This document shows positions 9,440 to 18,380 of a stretch of DNA of 28,713 bases, piece by piece (the first letter of the stretch is position 1; each line of letters begins with the position of its first letter). The stretch comes from Paenibacillus sp. JCM 18996 (GTDB lineage: Bacteria > Bacillota > Bacilli > Paenibacillales > NBRC-103111), in the NCBI GenBank assembly GCA_001313085.1, contig BBFE01000047.1, forward strand, positions 1-28,713, read 5' to 3'. Both the position numbers and the translations under genes were made by a program. The notes beneath the pieces are model-generated. The model did not search any database and was not told the DNA's origin. It worked only from the letters and a program-made list of their open reading frames with translations.

Positions 9440-10213
9440 ATGCAAAGATACTTTATTCCGGCCCCGCAATTTTTTTCGGAAATACAGTTACCGTGACGGG
9501 GGAAGATGCCCACCACATCGTGCGGGTTATGCGCTCCGAGGTTGGGGACACGTTCATCTGCAGCGATGGCGTGGAACGCGAAGCCGTGGTACGGATCACC
9601 GCGCTCTCCAAGGACAGCGTAACAGCGGACATCGTAGAGATGCTTCCCTGGACGCAGGAACCTGCCGTCGATGTGTGGATCGCCCAGAGCTTGCCCAAAG
9701 GGGACAAGCTGGAGACGGTCATCCAGAAAGGAACGGAGGTCGGAGCGGCCCGGTTTCTGCCTTTTATCTCGGAAAGGACGGTCGTCCAGTACGACGGGAA
9801 AAAAGGAAGCGAAGCGTCTCGAACGCTGGCAGAAGATCGCCAAAGAAGCGGCGGAGCAGGCGCACCGCAACCGGATACCCGAGGTCGATTCGCCGGTTGG
9901 CTGGAAAGCGCTGCTGCAGGCTGCGAAGGAAGCGGATGAGGCCTGGATTTGCTATGAAAAAAGAAAGCGGCGGAGCCTTCAGGGAGCTTGTCAAGGACAT
10001 CGCATCCAGCTCGAAGGCCGCGAATCCCGGACGAAGCTGCAAATCATGCTGATCGTAGGGCCGGAAGGCGGGTTCAGCGAACAAGAAATTACGGAAGCCG
10101 TCGAAGCGGGCTGCCATTCCGTGTCTTTGGGAAGACGAATCCTTAGGACGGAGACGGCGGCTTTAGTCGGGCTTTCTTGCATATTGTATGAAATCGGTGA
10201 GATTGGAGGATGA
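9440..10213 (+). CDS. rsmE: 16S rRNA (uracil1498-N3)-methyltransferase RsmE, frame broken by apparent errors
   Basis: RsmE methylates U1498 of 16S rRNA in assembled 30S subunits. The repaired protein has about 256 residues, the usual length. It begins MQRYFIPAPQFFGNTVTV with the PUA-like N-terminal domain (GEDAHHIVRVMRSEVGD). The SPOUT knot carries LPKGDKLETVIQKGTEVGA, FISERTVV, EQAHRNRIPEV and, near the end, LIVGPEGGFSEQEITEA and SLGRRILRTETAAL, the SAM-binding knot. Frame breaks are at T-run 9470-9476, A-runs 9799-9804 and 9957-9962, and one indel between about 10015 and 10030. A GAGGT ribosome binding site precedes ATG 9440. The stop falls 3 bases before the mtaB ATG. The stretch 9352-9439 has no clear promoter, only two TTGTAAA copies. 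Confidence 0.95.
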
Positions 10214-10216
10214 ACG

Positions 10217-11558
10217 ATGGCAACTGTTGCTTTTCATACATTGGGATGTAAAGTCAATTTTTACGATACGGAAGCGATCTGGCAGAAGTTCAAGGGCGAA
10301 GGCTATGAACAGGTTGATTTTGAACAGACGGCCGATATCTATGTGATTAATACCTGTACGGTTACGAACACCGGAGACAAAAAAATCGAGGCAGATGATC
10401 CGCAGGGCGATCCGCCGGAACCCGGAAGCGATTGTGGCCGTAACCGGCTGCTACGCGCAAACTTCGCCAGCGCAAATTTTGGCCATTCCGGGTGTCGATC
10501 TCGTCATAGGGACGCAGGACCGCGATAAGATTATGGACTACGTGAAGCAGCTCGAAGCCGAGCGCCAGCCGATCAACGCGGTGCGCAACATCATGAAGAC
10601 AAGGGCGTTCGAAGAGCTCGACGTGCCTGACTTTGCGGACCGGACCCGGGCATTCCTGAAAATCCAGGAGGGCTGCAACAATTTCTGCACGTTCTGCATT
10701 ATCCCGTGGTCGAGAGGGTTAATGCGCAGCCGGGAGCCGGAAAGCGTCATTCGCCAGGCGGGAATGCTGGTGGACGCCGGTTACCAGGAGATCGTGCTGA
10801 CCGGCATTCATACCGGAGGCTACGGCGAGGATATGGAAAACTATTCGCTGGCCAAGCTGCTTTGGGATTTGGACAAGGTGGAGGGACTGAAGCGCATCCG
10901 CATTTCTTCCATTGAAGCGAGCCAAATTACGGACGAAGTGCTGGAAGTGCTCCAGGCGTCGGACAAAATGTGCCGTCATCTGCATATCCCGCTGCAGGCG
11001 GGAGACGATTCCGTGCTGAAGCGGATGAGAAGGAAATACACGACAGCCGAGTTCGGCAGCAAAGTCGAGAAAATTCACAAGATCATGCCGGGTGTGGCGA
11101 TTACGACGGACGTGATTGTGGGCTTCCCGGGCGAAACCGAAGAGATGTTCCGCCGCGGCTACAAGTTCATGGAACAGATGAAATTCTCGGAAATGCATGT
11201 GTTCCCATACTCTAAGCGCACTGGCACGCCTGCGGCGCGGATGGAAGATCAGATCGACGAAGAAGTGAAGAACGAGCGCGTCCATCAGCTGATCGATTTG
11301 TCCGAAAGAATGCAGCTGGACTACTCCAAACAATTTGTCGGCCAGGTGCTTGAGGTTATTCCCGAGCGTTCTTACAAAGATCAGCCGGGCAGCGGCTTGA
11401 TGATGGGCTACTCTGACAATTACATTCAGCTTGTGTTTGACGGCAGCGAGGATATGATCGGGCAGGTTTGCTCCGTACGGCTGACCGAGGCCGGGGTGAA
11501 CGAGAGCAAAGGCTCTTTAATGCCGGCGGCGCAGCCATTAAAAGTGGTCAACGCATAA
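10217..11558 (+). CDS. mtaB: tRNA t6A37 methylthiotransferase MtaB, frame broken once
   Basis: MtaB is a radical-SAM enzyme that converts t6A37 to ms2t6A37 in tRNAs reading ANN codons. The N-terminal MTTase domain carries the three cysteines of the auxiliary iron-sulfur cluster in HTLGCKVNFYDTE, VINTCTVT and VTGCYAQ. The radical-SAM CxxxCxxC is CNNFCTFC in QEGCNNFCTFCIIPWSRG. IPLQAGDDSVLKRMRRKY and DVIVGFPGETEE follow, then a TRAM-like C-terminus. Length is about 446 residues. The only break is A-run 10379-10385 (one extra A) at DKKSRQMIRRAIRR. GGAGG at 10204-10210 serves ATG 10217. It is the last gene of the prmA-rsmE group, as in B. subtilis. Confidence 0.96.
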
Positions 11559-11678
11559 TAAAAGTTTTTTTTAGCCCGCTGCTTCCTTGAGGCTTCCCTG
11601 TACCCCGGGGAAGCTGCTGCGGTGCAGTGGTTACATACAACGCCAAAAAAATTGAAAAAAAAGGCGGTTGGGGGAAAC
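11559..11678 (+). repeat. mtaB-oxidoreductase spacer with overlapping inverted repeats
   Basis: GCTTCCC (about 11600) pairs with GGGAAGC (about 11617-11623). An outer CCGCTGCTTCC pairs partly with GGAAGCTGCTGCGG. No T-tract follows the stem on either strand, so a standard terminator is not supported. It may be a 5' leader structure of the oxidoreductase gene. No recognised riboswitch core was found. Confidence 0.35.
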
Positions 11679-12743
11679 ATGGGAGAGAAGGTCCGTTTTG
11701 GAATTGCAGGCTGCGGGGTTATCGGAAAGCTGCATGCGCAGCAGCTGAAGCTGGTCCCGGATGCCGAAATTTCAGGTTTTGCCGACGAGGTTGGTTCTAA
11801 AGCTGAGAACTATGCGGCGGAGTTCGGGGGTAAAGCCTATGACAGCTATGAGGAGATGCTGAAGGATGAGCGGGTCCAGGTTGTATCGATCTGCACTCCC
11901 AGCGGAATCCACGGGGAAATGGCCATTCAGGCCGCACGGTACGGCAAGCATGTCGTGGTAGAGAAGCCAATTGACGTTTCGCTGGCGGTAGCGGACCGGA
12001 TGGTGGCAGCCTGCCGGGAGTCGGGTGTGCTGCTCAGCTGTATTTTTTTCAGCACCGTTTCGATGAGGCGACCGTGCGGGTGAAGCGCCAGCTTGAAGCC
12101 GGGGCTTTCGGGAAAGTGGTGCTTGTCAACGGCCACGTGCATTGGTATCGCTCAGATTCTTATTATGCCAGCGGAGATTGGCGCGGCACATGGGCGTTGG
12201 ACGGAGGCGGGGTATTGATGAACCAGGCGATCCATACGCTGGATCTTGTCCGCTACTTTGGCGGCGCGATCTCATCGATCCGCGCTAACGCCGGCAACCT
12301 TCTTCATCCGCGGATTGAAGTGGAGGACGTCCTTACGGCCGCCATTCAATTCGAGAGCGGCGCACTTGGCGTATTCTCCGCCACCACCTGCGCTTATCCG
12401 GGCCTTTCCACCAGGGTAGAGGTGATCGGGGAAAAAAGGCTCCTGCATTATCGAGAACAACAAGCTCGTTTATGAGCATTTTCAGCAGGGAGACGGAGTA
12501 GGGACTCATGGACTTGATTACTCCCAGTCCAACCTGGTCAGCAAATCAGCCGAAACCGAATCGACGGGTGTCGAGCATCGCGTTTATGGAAACGCTCATT
12601 ATTATCAGTTTATGGATATTGTTGACGCGGTGCAGCGAAGAAGAGAGCCTTTTGTTACCGGGGAAGAGGGAAGAGACTCGCTTCAGGCGGTACTTGCCGT
12701 ATACGAATCTGCGGCTTCAGGCGAGACGGTCGCGTTGAGTTAA
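11679..12743 (+). CDS. Gfo/Idh/MocA family NAD(P)-dependent oxidoreductase, frame broken by apparent errors
   Basis: This is a sugar or polyol dehydrogenase-like protein of about 353 residues. It starts MGEKVRFGIAGCGVIGKLHA with the Rossmann GxGxxG fingerprint, then CTPSGIHGEMAIQAARYGKH and VVVEKPIDVSLAVADRM, the conserved EKP lysine motif. The C-terminal domain has QHRFDEATVRVKRQLEAG, HWYRSDSYYA, WRGTWALDGGGVLMNQAIH and TLDLVRYFGG; the histidine and lysine fit the family's catalytic pattern. Substrate cannot be read from sequence. ATG 11679 has only a GGGGG ribosome binding site. Breaks are at T-run 12043-12049 (two extra T) and A-run 12432-12437 (one extra A). Neighbours do not specify a pathway, although deoC nearby hints at sugar metabolism. 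Confidence 0.9.
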
Positions 12744-12760
12744 GCGTACTTAAAGAAGGA

Positions 12761-12808
12761 AAGGATTTCATTCTGGGCTTGATCTTGCGGGAACAGAATC
12801 CTTTTTTT
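12761..12808 (+). terminator. Possible terminator after the oxidoreductase gene
   Basis: AAGGATT (12761-12767) pairs with AATCCTT (12797-12803), followed by a run of T (12802-12808). The loop is long (29 bases), and an alternative TTCTG/CAGAA pairing competes, so the call is weak. Confidence 0.35.
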
Positions 12809-12842
12809 CTTCTACACAATGCAGGGAAAGGAGACGAGGGTT

Positions 12843-13280
12843 ATGAAAGAAATTTCCGCCGGCGGCGTTGTATACCGCAAGCTGGGAGATCAGCTGCAGG
12901 TGCAGATGATCCAGGACAGATACGGGAAAATTACGCTGCCCAAAGGTAAAATGGAGCCAGGCGAGACGGTTGAACAGACCGCGCTGCGGGAGATCGACGA
13001 GGAAACCGGGATAAAAGGCCGGATTGAGGAGAAACTGGAAATAATCGCTTACCAATACTCGCTGCCCAATGTGGGCCTGATAGATAAAGAAGTGCATTAT
13101 TATTTGGTGGAAGCGGTAGGAGGGCATCTTCAGGCGCAGGTCGAGGAAATTCGCGGCGTCGAATGGATGCATCCTTTGGAGGCGTGGAACCGGCAGTCCC
13201 ATTCCGGCTATGCAAACAACGATTCCGTGCTCAAGAAAGCTCTGCATAAACTTGGATTTGAGGTGAATGAGAATGGGTAA
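12843..13280 (+). CDS. NUDIX hydrolase
   Basis: This is an intact 145-residue NUDIX protein. The full NUDIX box [20 protein letters not shown] then TGI matches Gx5Ex7REUxEExGU, with the catalytic glutamates of the REIDEE part. The N-terminus is [20 protein letters not shown]. The substrate (nucleoside diphosphate derivative, such as an oxidised nucleotide, ADP-ribose or dinucleoside polyphosphate) cannot be told. I chose ATG 12843, with GGAG nearby upstream, over ATG 12819. Its TAA stop overlaps the deoC start by 8 bases in another frame, so the two are translationally coupled. DeoC degrades deoxyribose-5-phosphate, so a nucleotide clean-up role for this pair is plausible but unproven. Confidence 0.92.
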   Translation: MKEISAGGVVYRKLGDQLQVQMIQDRYGKITLPKGKMEPGETVEQTALREIDEETGIKGRIEEKLEIIAYQYSLPNVGLIDKEVHYYLVEAVGGHLQAQVEEIRGVEWMHPLEAWNRQSHSGYANNDSVLKKALHKLGFEVNENG

Positions 13281-13966
13281 TGACGGTTTGGACCCGCACA
13301 CTTTAGCCCGATACATAGACCATACTTATTTAAAGCCCGACGCCCGCAGAAGCACGATTGAAGGGCTATGCGAAGAAGCGCGCAAATATAATTTTTTACA
13401 GCGTATGCGTTAACAGCGTATGGGCGGCCTTGTGCAAGGAGCTGCTTCAGGGCTCCGGCACGAAAGTTTGCGTGGTGACCGGATTCTCGTTAGGCGCGGG
13501 CCTTAGCTCGGCAAAAGCTTTCGAAGCTGCTGAAGCAGTCGAGCGCGGGGCATCCGAGATCGACATGGTCATTTCGGTGGGACACCTGCTGGACGGGGAC
13601 CATTCATTCGTTCAGGCGGATATCGCTGAAGTAGTGAAGGCTGTCGAGGGACAAGCGATCGTGAAAGTGATTCTGGAGACAGGACTGTTGAACGACGAGC
13701 AGAAGCGGATCGGCTGCCGGTTGTCCGAAGCGGCCGGTGCCCATTTTGTCAAAACCTCCACGGGCTTTAACTACGGCGGAGCGACGGTGGAAGATATCCG
13801 CCTCATGAGAGCATCCGTTTCCGATTCGGTCGGAGTGAAGGCTTCAGGCGGAGTACGCGATCTGGACACCGCCCTTAGGATGATTGAAGCGGGGGCGACG
13901 CGGCTTGGGACAAGCTCCGGCGTGGCTCTTGTAACAACAGGTTCGGCGGGCAGCTCCTCTTATTAA
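13273..13966 (+). CDS. deoC: Deoxyribose-phosphate aldolase DeoC, frame broken once
   Basis: DeoC cleaves 2-deoxyribose-5-phosphate to glyceraldehyde-3-phosphate and acetaldehyde in deoxynucleoside breakdown. The repaired protein has 230 residues. It opens [20 protein letters not shown] and has [47 protein letters not shown], the Schiff-base lysine in [14 protein letters not shown] and [16 protein letters not shown], ending in the phosphate-binding [10 protein letters not shown]. The frame breaks at T-run 13392-13397 (one extra T) at KYNFYSVCVN. It overlaps the NUDIX stop and ends inside a terminator. Other deo operon members are not in the window. Confidence 0.95.
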
Positions 13967-13982
13967 GAGGACTGCTTTTTTT
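13950..13982 (+). terminator. Rho-independent terminator after deoC
   Basis: GCAGCTCCTCTTA pairs with TAAGAGGACTGC, with an internal mismatch, followed by seven T (13976-13982). The left arm lies within the last deoC codons. Confidence 0.8.
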
Positions 13983-14032
13983 CGTTTGGTGATGGCATTG
14001 TGTATTTTTCTATTTTATTTCGGGGGGAACGC

Positions 14033-15400
14033 ATGGCTTCCGTATACTTAAACCGCAACCGTAAAAAAAAGGCTGGAAGAGGGACACCCTTGGGTATTCC
14101 ATAACGAAATTGAAAGGACAGACGGAGAAATTGTCCCCGGCGGTATCGTCGACGTGCATAATCACAAGGGCCAGTATCTGGCCAGCGGCTATATCAATCC
14201 GAAATCCCAGATCACGGTGCGGATAGTCGGCTACCGTCCTATCGAAGAGATGACGCCGGAATTTTTTTCGCAGAGCGTATTTCCGCCTGTTGGCAGCACC
14301 GCCAGCGTTTTCTGAAAGACGCGGATTCCTGCAGAATCGTCTACGGCGAAGCGGATTTTCTTCCTGGCTTGATCGTGGATAAATTCGCGGATATCCTGGT
14401 CGTACAGATTCTGACGCTCGGTATGGACAGATGCCGGGACCAGATCATAAATGCTTTGGTCAGAATATTGAAGCCTGCCGGTATTTATGAACGCAGCGAT
14501 GTTGCCGTGAGAGAGCTGGAAGGGCTGGAGCAGATGACAGGGCTGCTTTATGGAGAGTGCCGGCGTCATGTAAAGGTGCGCGAGAACGGGCTGACAATAG
14601 AGGTCGATATTTACGAAGGCCAGAAAACGGGATATTTCTTCGACCAACGGGAAAACCGGGCCTCTATCGAACCGCTCATGACAGGCTGGGGACGGCGCAG
14701 CGGTATTGAAATAAAAGAAGTCGAGACAGAGGACGGGATTGTTAAAGCTCCAGTGAACGCGAACGGGAAAGTGGTAACTTTTCCTTACTGGGATGGTGCT
14801 GCGGTGTTGGAATGCTTCTCCCACACGGGCAGCTTCACACTCCATGCTTGCAAATACGGTGCCAAGAAAGTGACATGCCTCGATATTTCCGCGCACGCGA
14901 TTGAAAACGCCAAAACGAACGTGGCCTTGAACGGTTTTGAAGACCGGGTGGAGTTTGTCGTAGCCGACGCGTTCGATTATTTGCGGAGCCAGGTGAAAGG
15001 CGCGGAAGAAAGAGTACAGCGCGCGGCCTCCGCCTCCGGGAAGGTCGATACTTCCAAGAAGTTGACTGCCGAAGGCCGCACCTGGGATGTGGTCATTCTG
15101 GACCCGCCCGCGTTCGCCAAAACGCGAAATGCCATCAAGGGAGCCTGCAGAGGCTACAAGGACATCAATCTGCACGGGATGAAGCTGGTCAATGAAGGCG
15201 GATTTCTGGTCACAGCGAGCTGCTCGTACCACATACGGCCGGAATTGTTTCTGGAGACGATTCACGATGCGGCAATGGATGCAGGCAAGATTTTGCGCTT
15301 GGTGGAATTCCGAGGGGCCGGTAAAGATCACCCTCAAATCCTCGGTGTGGACGAAGGCCACTATTTGAAGTATGCCATTTTTGAAGTGAGAAGCCGATAG
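14033..15400 (+). CDS. Class I rRNA large-subunit (cytosine-C5)-methyltransferase, RlmI/YwbD-like, frame broken by apparent errors
   Basis: This RlmI-type enzyme methylates a cytosine of 23S rRNA. The N-terminal PUA domain reads MASVYLNRNRKKRLEEGHPW and continues with VFHNEIERTDGEIVPGGIVD. EADFLPGLIVDKFAD follows, then GQKTGYFFDQRENR, the SAM motif CFSHTGSFTLHACKYGAKKV with CLDIS, and catalytic VVILDPPAF, ending TASCSYHIR. Repaired length is about 454 residues, against about 396 for E. coli RlmI and B. subtilis YwbD. Two extra segments explain this: about 14685-14795 (GWGRRSGIEIKEVETED to FPYWD) and about 14992-15080 (a charged QVKGAEERVQRAASAS stretch before WDVVILDPP). Breaks are at A-run 14063-14070 and T-run 14262-14268. 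RNA target is inferred from family. Confidence 0.9.
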
Positions 15401-15413
15401 GAAGATGCTGAAC

Positions 15414-15440
15414 AGCCGGGGGGGGTGCCCGGCTTTTTTT
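15414..15440 (+). terminator. Rho-independent terminator after the rRNA methyltransferase
   Basis: AGCCGGG(G) pairs with GCCCGGCT around a G-rich loop, followed by seven T (15434-15440). It sits exactly where the murG fragment ends on the other strand. Confidence 0.8.
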
Positions 15441-15690
15441 CGAGCCCAGACTTCCGCCCATTACCAGAATAACCTTCTTGCTACCGGGAAATCCGCACTG
15501 CAATCGTCCCCTGGCCGCATCACCGCGAGACATCTCCTCCCGTACCGGCAGACCTGTAACGCTCACTTTTTCATTGGGGAATAAAAAAAACGCCGTTTCC
15601 GGAAACGTGACGCACACATGACTGGCAAAAGGTGCGGATAATTTGTTCGCCAAGCCAGGTGTCAAGTCCGATTGAGTGAATGTTTTGTCC
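15441..15690 (-). pseudogene. MurG fragment (glycosyltransferase, lipid II synthesis), truncated at both ends
   Basis: On the minus strand a middle part of MurG can be read: QSDLTPGLANKLSAPFASHV, CVTFPETAFF, PNEKVSVTGLPVREEMSRGD, AARGRLQCGFPGSKKVILVM and GGSLGSK. MurG adds GlcNAc to lipid I at the membrane; the SDLTPGLANK to VMGGSLGS span is typical of Firmicutes MurG. Only about 85 of some 360 residues are present. Toward the C-terminus the reading runs into the terminator at 15414-15440 and is lost. Toward the N-terminus (above 15690) it becomes unrelated (FYHANPNIRADKTF). The A-run 15583-15590 is probably lengthened. I infer a relic of a murG paralogue, because the essential copy must lie elsewhere. 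Confidence 0.6.
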
Positions 15691-15818
15691 GCTCTTATAT
15701 TCGGATTCGCATGATAAAAAAACAGTCGGCGTCAGCATTTGATTTCAGGTGGGGGAACATTGTATTTTTTAAAGAAGCAATCCAACTTGTAACGACTACG
15801 CTTAGGGAGGAATAATAA

Positions 15819-16908
15819 ATGACGGTTCAATCGGGAAGTTTGCTTGTTTTTTGTAGGTTCGTATGCGGAAGCCTCCGATAACGGGGTGTATGTGTATTCG
15901 TTTGATGAGAACAGCGGGCAGCTTTCTCTTGTGGATCAGGCTTCGGGACTGAGGAATCCGACCTTTTTTTGAATTTGGACATGCCGCGTCTCAAGCTTTA
16001 TTCCATTGCGGAAGGTGTGTCGGATCAGGGGAAAAAAAAGACGGCAGAGGCTGTCTGTTTCTCCATCGATCCGGGTAAAGGCAGTTTGACGGAGCTGAAC
16101 CGTACGGTCACTGTCGATGCTCCTTCCTGCCACATCCAAAGGGATGCGGAAGACCGCTATCTTATCCAGGCGAGCTACCATGGAGGGAAAGTAGGATTGG
16201 TTTCCTTAACGGAGGAGGGCCTGGTCGGCGGGCCGCTTGATGTCAAACAGCATGAAGGGACAGGACCGAACCCTTCCCGGCAGGATCAGCCTCATCCGCA
16301 TTCGGCCTTTTTCAGTCCCGATCAGCGCTATCTTTTTTGTGCCTGATCTGGGTATTGACCGAATTCGCGCCTACACGATTGATCGCGTCCGCAACACTCT
16401 GGAGTTCCACGGAGACACTGAAACCCATCCGGGAGCGGGGCCGCGGCATCTGGTATTCCATCCCAATGGAAGGTTTGCTTTTGTCATTAATGAGATCGAC
16501 TCGACCATTACCTCCTACCGCTATGACGCCGAAGCGGGGGAACTGCTTTCGATTGAGGTGGTGCCGACGCTGCCGCAGGACTTCAATGGGGAGAATACAT
16601 GTGCGGAAATTGCTGTTTCCGAGGATGGAAGGTTTGTGTACGGGTCTAACCGGGGGCATGACAGCATAGTGGTGTATGCGGTGGACGCGGACTCCGGCCG
16701 CTTGACTCTGGTGGAGCATGTATCCACAGAGGGAGCTCATCCCCGCCATTTTGCTTTGACGCCTGGAGGCCGATATCTTATCGCCGCAAACCGCGATACC
16801 AACAATCTTGTCGTGTTCCGGGTTGACGGAGCTACTGGGAAGCTGAAGACTACAGGCCACTCGGTGGCATGTTCGAGACCCGTTTGCGTGAAGCCGGCTT
16901 TGTTTTAA
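15819..16908 (+). CDS. Lactonase family beta-propeller protein (6-phosphogluconolactonase type), frame broken by apparent errors
   Basis: A seven-bladed propeller of about 360 residues, of the lactonase (Pgl) family (B. subtilis YkgB, E. coli Pgl), predicted to hydrolyse 6-phosphogluconolactone in the pentose phosphate pathway. ATG 15819 follows AGGGAGG by 8 bases. Motifs in order include VFVGSYAEASDNGVYVYSFD, QPHPHSAFFSPDQRYLFVPD, LGIDRIRAYTID, GAGPRHLVFHPNGRFAFVIN, CAEIAVSEDGRFVYGSNRG and GAHPRHFALTPGGRYLIAAN, then VVFRVDGATGKL and PVCVKPALF. The repeated HP.H and RH lead-ins are the family's active-site motifs. Breaks: T-runs 15847-15852, 15964-15970 and 16333-16338; A-run 16032-16039 may be extended by three without a break. 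Enzyme identity within the family is inferred. Confidence 0.9.
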
Positions 16909-16956
16909 TTGAAGAAAGTACCTTGCAAGTCCTCGAAAAAAGGCTTCTACATATTA

Positions 16957-17003
16957 TGCAAAAAAAACGGTCGTTCTACCAGCGGACAGGCCGTTTTTTT
17001 GCA
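16957..17003. terminator. Bidirectional-type terminator after the lactonase gene
   Basis: TGCAAAAAAAACGG (16957-16970) pairs with CCGTTTTTTTGCA (16991-17003) around a 20-base loop. A/T tracts on both sides of the G/C core allow use on either strand. It ends the lactonase transcript 49 bases past its stop. Confidence 0.7.
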
Positions 17004-17045
17004 TACTGCTTAAGCAGCAGGAGAAGGATCAACAGGAGGAAACTT

Positions 17046-17228
17046 ATGTCTGGAGAAAATAAATGTCAGATTCAACGAACAGGGACGGTGTACAGTTTAG
17101 AGGATCACCATTTCATCATTGAGGTCGACGGCAGGAAAACGAAGGTTCCGGCAGCGAAAGTGAATTCTGATTGTAAACCCGGTGACAAAGTGAAATGGAC
17201 AGGCAGCCAGTGGTCCAATATCGAGTGA
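17046..17228 (+). CDS. Small protein of unknown function, 60 residues
   Basis: The frame is intact: MSGENKCQIQRTGTVYSLED, then HHFIIEVDGRKTKVPAAKVN and CKPGDKVKWTGSQW, ending SNIE. A good CAGGAGG ribosome binding site lies about 8 bases before ATG 17046. Alternating hydrophobic strands with KPGDKVKWTGSQW suggest a compact beta-barrel of SH3 or OB type, but I recognise no named family. It has two cysteines and no signal peptide. It has its own ribosome binding site downstream of a terminator, so it may be monocistronic or lead into the transporter gene 124 bases on. The absence of any A/T-run break and the strong ribosome binding site support a real gene. Confidence 0.72.
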   Translation: MSGENKCQIQRTGTVYSLEDHHFIIEVDGRKTKVPAAKVNSDCKPGDKVKWTGSQWSNIE

Positions 17229-17352
17229 GGCATACACCCTGCTTGACGGAACCCAGGCATACAGCCGTAATTTCAGGATTAGTACAAGAAAGCGATACAT
17301 AAAAAAATAAGAAGGCTTTATCAAATACGCTGCTTCACGGGAGGTGGAACGT

Positions 17353-18320
17353 TTGCGCCCGGTTTGGTTAGGGATTTGTGCTGCCTTCTTTTTTTGCCGT
17401 TACTTTTATTCTTAACCGGTCGATGTCGTTATCAGGCGGAAGTTGGATGTGGAGCGCTTCGCTTAGGTATACTTTTATGGTTCCTTTTCTTCTTGTCATT
17501 GTCGTGGGAAGGGGGAATTTACGGCCTCTGCTGCAAGAAATGGGGAAAAAATAAAAAAAGCATGGTTACTTTGGAGCTTTGTCGGGTTCGGATTATTTTA
17601 CGCGCCTTTGACGTTTGCAGCTGCATTCGGCCCGGGCTGGCTGGTTGCGGGAACTTGGCAGGCGACGATTGTATGTGGTTCTTTGCTGGCTCCGCTGTTT
17701 TATGAGACGTTGGAGACATCCGGCGGGGCAGTGAGATTGAGGAGAAAAAAATACCTTTCAAGGGACTGTCCATGTCCCTTCTTATCCTGGTGGGCATCGC
17801 TGTGATGCAGATTCAGCAAGCTCAGCAGCTGCCTGTAAGGCAAATTCTGATCGGCATGCTTCCTGTCCTTATCGCTTGCTTTGCCTATCCGCTGGGCAAC
17901 CGTAAAATGATGGAAGTATGCGGCGGCCGCTTGGACACCTATCAACGGGTACTGGGCATGACCGCGGCCAGCATGCCGCTGTGGCTTCTGCTTTCGCTAA
18001 TCGGATGGATTTGGGAGGGGCCGCCTTCATCTGCCCAAACGATCCAGTCGCTAATCGTGGCGATTTCCTCAGGTGTCATTGCCACCGTCCTATTTTTTTT
18101 CATGGCGACAGATGCCGTGAAACACGATATCCCAAAGCTTGCCGCCGTAGAAGCTACCCAATCCGTCGCCGTCCTGTTTACCGCCATCGGGGAGGTCGTC
18201 CTTTTAGGGATGCCTGTGCCCTCTCTTTTGTCGTGCTGTGGAATTGCGTTGGTGATCATGGGTATGGTTCTGCACAGCTTTTTTTTCGTCAAGATAACCA
18301 GCGGCTCCAGCCATTCATAA
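17353..18320 (+). CDS. EmrE-family (DMT superfamily) multidrug efflux-type transporter, frame broken by apparent errors
   Basis: This is a ten-helix inner-membrane transporter of about 320 residues in the 'multidrug resistance efflux transporter' (EmrE, PF13536-like) branch of the drug/metabolite transporter superfamily. Recognisable text includes FFFAVTFILNRSMSLSGGSW, MWSASLRYTFMVPFLLVIV, LTFAAAFGPGWLVAGTWQAT, RQILIGMLPVLIACFAYPLG, NRKMMEVCGGRLDTYQRVLG and KLAAVEATQSVAVLFTAIGE. I chose TTG 17353, with GGGAGGTGG just upstream; GTG 17344 is too close to it. Breaks: T-run 17389-17395, A-runs 17546-17551, 17553-17559 and 17745-17751; T-run 18092-18099 may be lengthened silently. Substrate is unknown. 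Confidence 0.87.
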
Positions 18321-18371
18321 GTTGCTTCTCGCATATCACTTCTAAAGGCGAGAAGGCAAGAAATTTTTTTT
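18321..18371 (+). terminator. Probable terminator after the transporter gene
   Basis: TGCTTCTCGC (from 18323) pairs with GCGAGAAG(G)CA with one bulge, followed by AAGAAA and eight T. The spacer between stem and T-tract lowers confidence. Confidence 0.5.
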
Positions 18372-18380
18372 GTTTATCTA

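Noticed and set aside
10719..11333. Minus-strand open frame opposite mtaB
   Set aside because: It overlaps the radical-SAM core of mtaB, which has clear motifs; the reverse reading is His/Arg-rich and unlike any protein.
3007..11620. Shared GCTGCTGCGG sequence in the dnaK-dnaJ spacer and the mtaB-oxidoreductase spacer as a dispersed repeat
   Set aside because: The match is only about 10 bases of a very common GC-rich trinucleotide pattern, with no extended similarity around it.
14231..15361. Long minus-strand open frame (376 codons) opposite the RlmI-like gene
   Set aside because: The plus strand carries clear methyltransferase motifs across the same span. The minus reading has no recognisable domains or ribosome binding site and is a codon-bias shadow.
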